NCBI GenBank assembly: GCA_003648575.1
Contig: QMPN01000165.1
Location: 1-6,568 of the forward strand
Source: Bacteroidota bacterium
GTDB lineage: Bacteria; Bacteroidota; Bacteroidia; Bacteroidales; B18-G4
Length of the DNA: 6,568 bases
Direction: 5' to 3'
The notes under the pieces are model-generated. The model searched no databases, had not been told where the DNA came from, and was given only the letters and a program-made list of their open reading frames with translations. The translations under genes and the position numbers were made by a program. Position 1 is the stretch's first letter. Each line of letters starts with the position of its first letter. Below, one piece after another: positions 5,357-6,568 of this stretch.

Positions 5357-6378
5357 TGATCAAGCATAGGATACATTGTTCGCATTGCGGCCTTCCCCTT
5401 TCATTGGAGGATGAAGGCGGGATACAGAGAGATTACTGCAAGAATTGTGGTGTTTACTATTACGACAATCCTTTGCCTGTAGCCTCTAACATTGTGATGA
5501 AGGAGCGTGAGATCTTGCTTGTAAAAAGGAAAAACGACCCATTCAAGGGATTGTGGTGTCTTCCAATGGGCTTTGCCGAATCAGGCGAGAGTATAGAATC
5601 AGCTGCTTTAAGGGAGTTGGAAGAGGAAACAGGGATTCATGGCAAAGTTGTTGATCTGGTAGATGTTGAATCAGGAAATTCTGAAACATACGGAGATCTT
5701 CTATTCCTGAGTTTTGAAGTAGAATGGGTAGGAGGAAAACTTATGGCTGGTGATGATGCCTCAGAGGTAAACTTTTTCCCCTTTGATCATATGCCTGACA
5801 TGGCCTTTCTGTCAAATGTTAATGCCATAAAAAAGTTTATCAGCTCAAGGCATGAATACTGGACCATCCTTGATTCTTTCTCTCGCTCAGTAGGGGAGAA
5901 GGGAGCTATTCATAAAAAGGGCGATTTCCTCTCTGATAAGTTGATCGGACTGATCGAAAAAAATGCCGAGGTCATCACCCGGCGATGGCTGGAAGATGTT
6001 ACAACAAGAAAATCAACCCCAACCTATGTAAAATTCGACCCGGAAACTACATTCGCCAGGAATAAAGATGTGATCATACAATTTGGCAACTGGCTGGGCG
6101 GTGGTTATACGGATAAAGAAATGAAGCGCTTTTACCGGAAACTTGGAAATGACCGGAAAAAAGAAGGATTTGCGCTAAGTGAAGTCTTAAGTGCATTGAG
6201 CCTGAATCGAAAGTATATCTGGGAGTTTGCTCTGTCGCAAGGGATGTGGAATAAGGCCATAGACGTATACATGGCACTTGAACTGGAGCGGCGAATGATG
6301 CTGTTTTTTGACAGGGCCGCATACCACATTGCCAAGGGATATGAAAAAGATATTCCTTCGTCAAAAATTGGTGAGTGA
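5356..6378 (+). CDS. Zinc-ribbon Nudix hydrolase fused to RsbRD_N-like sensory domain
   Basis: A 340-residue protein in three parts. Residues 1-40 are a zinc ribbon of the Nudix_N_2 kind, with C8-x2-C11 and C28-x2-C31 followed by YYDNPLPV. Residues about 42-165 are a Nudix hydrolase with a complete box from G72 to I94. It fits GX5EX7REUXEEXGU exactly, with R86, E87, E90 and E91 as the expected catalytic and metal-binding residues. Such enzymes cleave nucleoside diphosphate derivatives (ADP-ribose, NAD(H) and similar); the exact substrate is open. Residues about 188-332 are all-helical and resemble the RsbRD N-terminal (RsbT co-antagonist) domain: LIEKNAEVITRRWLEDV, TPTY, FYRKLGNDRKKEGFALSEVL, then RKYIWEF and FFDRAAYHIAKGYE. 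That domain usually sits in stress-signalling proteins or ahead of kinases, not on a Nudix enzyme. The ATG overlaps the methyltransferase stop by one base, with no Shine-Dalgarno, so translation probably depends on the upstream gene. No transmembrane segments. Confidence 0.88.
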   Translation: MIKHRIHCSHCGLPLSLEDEGGIQRDYCKNCGVYYYDNPLPVASNIVMKEREILLVKRKNDPFKGLWCLPMGFAESGESIESAALRELEEETGIHGKVVDLVDVESGNSETYGDLLFLSFEVEWVGGKLMAGDDASEVNFFPFDHMPDMAFLSNVNAIKKFISSRHEYWTILDSFSRSVGEKGAIHKKGDFLSDKLIGLIEKNAEVITRRWLEDVTTRKSTPTYVKFDPETTFARNKDVIIQFGNWLGGGYTDKEMKRFYRKLGNDRKKEGFALSEVLSALSLNRKYIWEFALSQGMWNKAIDVYMALELERRMMLFFDRAAYHIAKGYEKDIPSSKIGE

Positions 6379-6436
6379 GAGCTTTTCTATAATGCCATTA
6401 TCCTTATCCTGCTACCTGCCATCAACTGCCGGCTTA

Positions 6437-6568
6437 TTATCGTACAATCAACAACTTCCCAACGGCACTTTCATTTCCTGCCTGCAGCCGAATGATGTAC
6501 ATCCCTTCCGGCAGATCAGTAATATCAAGCCGAGCAACATGTTCTCCGGCATTTTGGGTTTCGTCAGC
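6437..6568 (-). CDS. C-terminal end of a second T9SS-secreted protein (cut by window edge)
   Basis: On the minus strand, the frame entering at 6568 runs 43 codons to a TAA at 6437-6439. Its translation shows the closing strands of a T9SS type A sorting domain: VARLDITDLPEGMYIIRLQ, then a glycine turn (AGNESAVG) and the terminal KLLIVR. These match the usual LxxLPxGxYxxxxxxGxxxxxxKxxxx pattern of Bacteroidota cargo proteins. The domain is cleaved off or processed as the protein passes the outer membrane. Nothing can be said about the functional part, which lies beyond the right edge. The gene is convergent with the Nudix gene, 58 bases from its stop, and is therefore a separate transcription unit. 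Confidence 0.82.
   Translation of the reverse strand, partial: ADETQNAGEHVARLDITDLPEGMYIIRLQAGNESAVGKLLIVR

Noticed and set aside
6389..6401. Dyad ATAATG-C-CATTAT between the convergent genes as a terminator
   Set aside because: The stem is short and AT-rich with an impossibly tight loop and no following T run, so it is not a credible rho-independent terminator.

Overview
The window looks like a chromosomal or mobile-element-bordering segment of a member of the Bacteroidota. The main evidence is two proteins with type IX secretion system (T9SS) type A C-terminal sorting domains. Two further hints agree: starts mostly lack a Shine-Dalgarno sequence, and there is a TAnnTTTG-type -7 element. 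Family assignments come from motifs read by eye; no database search was possible.

Layout. Positions 1-428 (minus) hold the N-terminal 142 codons of a tyrosine recombinase, cut by the window edge right at its first catalytic arginine. Next comes a 91-base array of thirteen heptamers (499-589) that runs into the stop codon of a small SGNH/GDSL hydrolase (584-1117, minus). A short divergent intergenic region with a dyad and a possible -7 element separates it from a Memo-AMMECR1 fusion protein (about 1330-2748, plus), which joins AmmeMemoRadiSam components B and A in one chain. After a 47-base AT-rich gap carrying a 14-base tandem duplication there are three tightly packed plus-strand genes. These are a secreted sialidase-like beta-propeller with a T9SS sorting domain (2796-4502), a class I SAM-dependent methyltransferase (4511-5356), and a zinc-ribbon Nudix hydrolase fused to an RsbRD_N-like helical domain (5356-6378). 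The right edge holds the last 43 codons of a second T9SS cargo protein on the minus strand (6437-6568), convergent with the Nudix gene.

How the genes may work together. The propeller, methyltransferase and Nudix genes are separated by 8 bases and then overlap by 1 base, so they are probably co-transcribed and the last two translationally coupled. The least conventional element is the last gene, where a complete Nudix catalytic box and N-terminal zinc ribbon are joined to a domain type otherwise known from RsbR-like stress-signalling proteins. This suggests a nucleotide-metabolite hydrolase under sensory control, paired with a methyltransferase; that functional link is inference. I saw no rRNA, tRNA, CRISPR array, complete insertion sequence or convincing rho-independent terminator.
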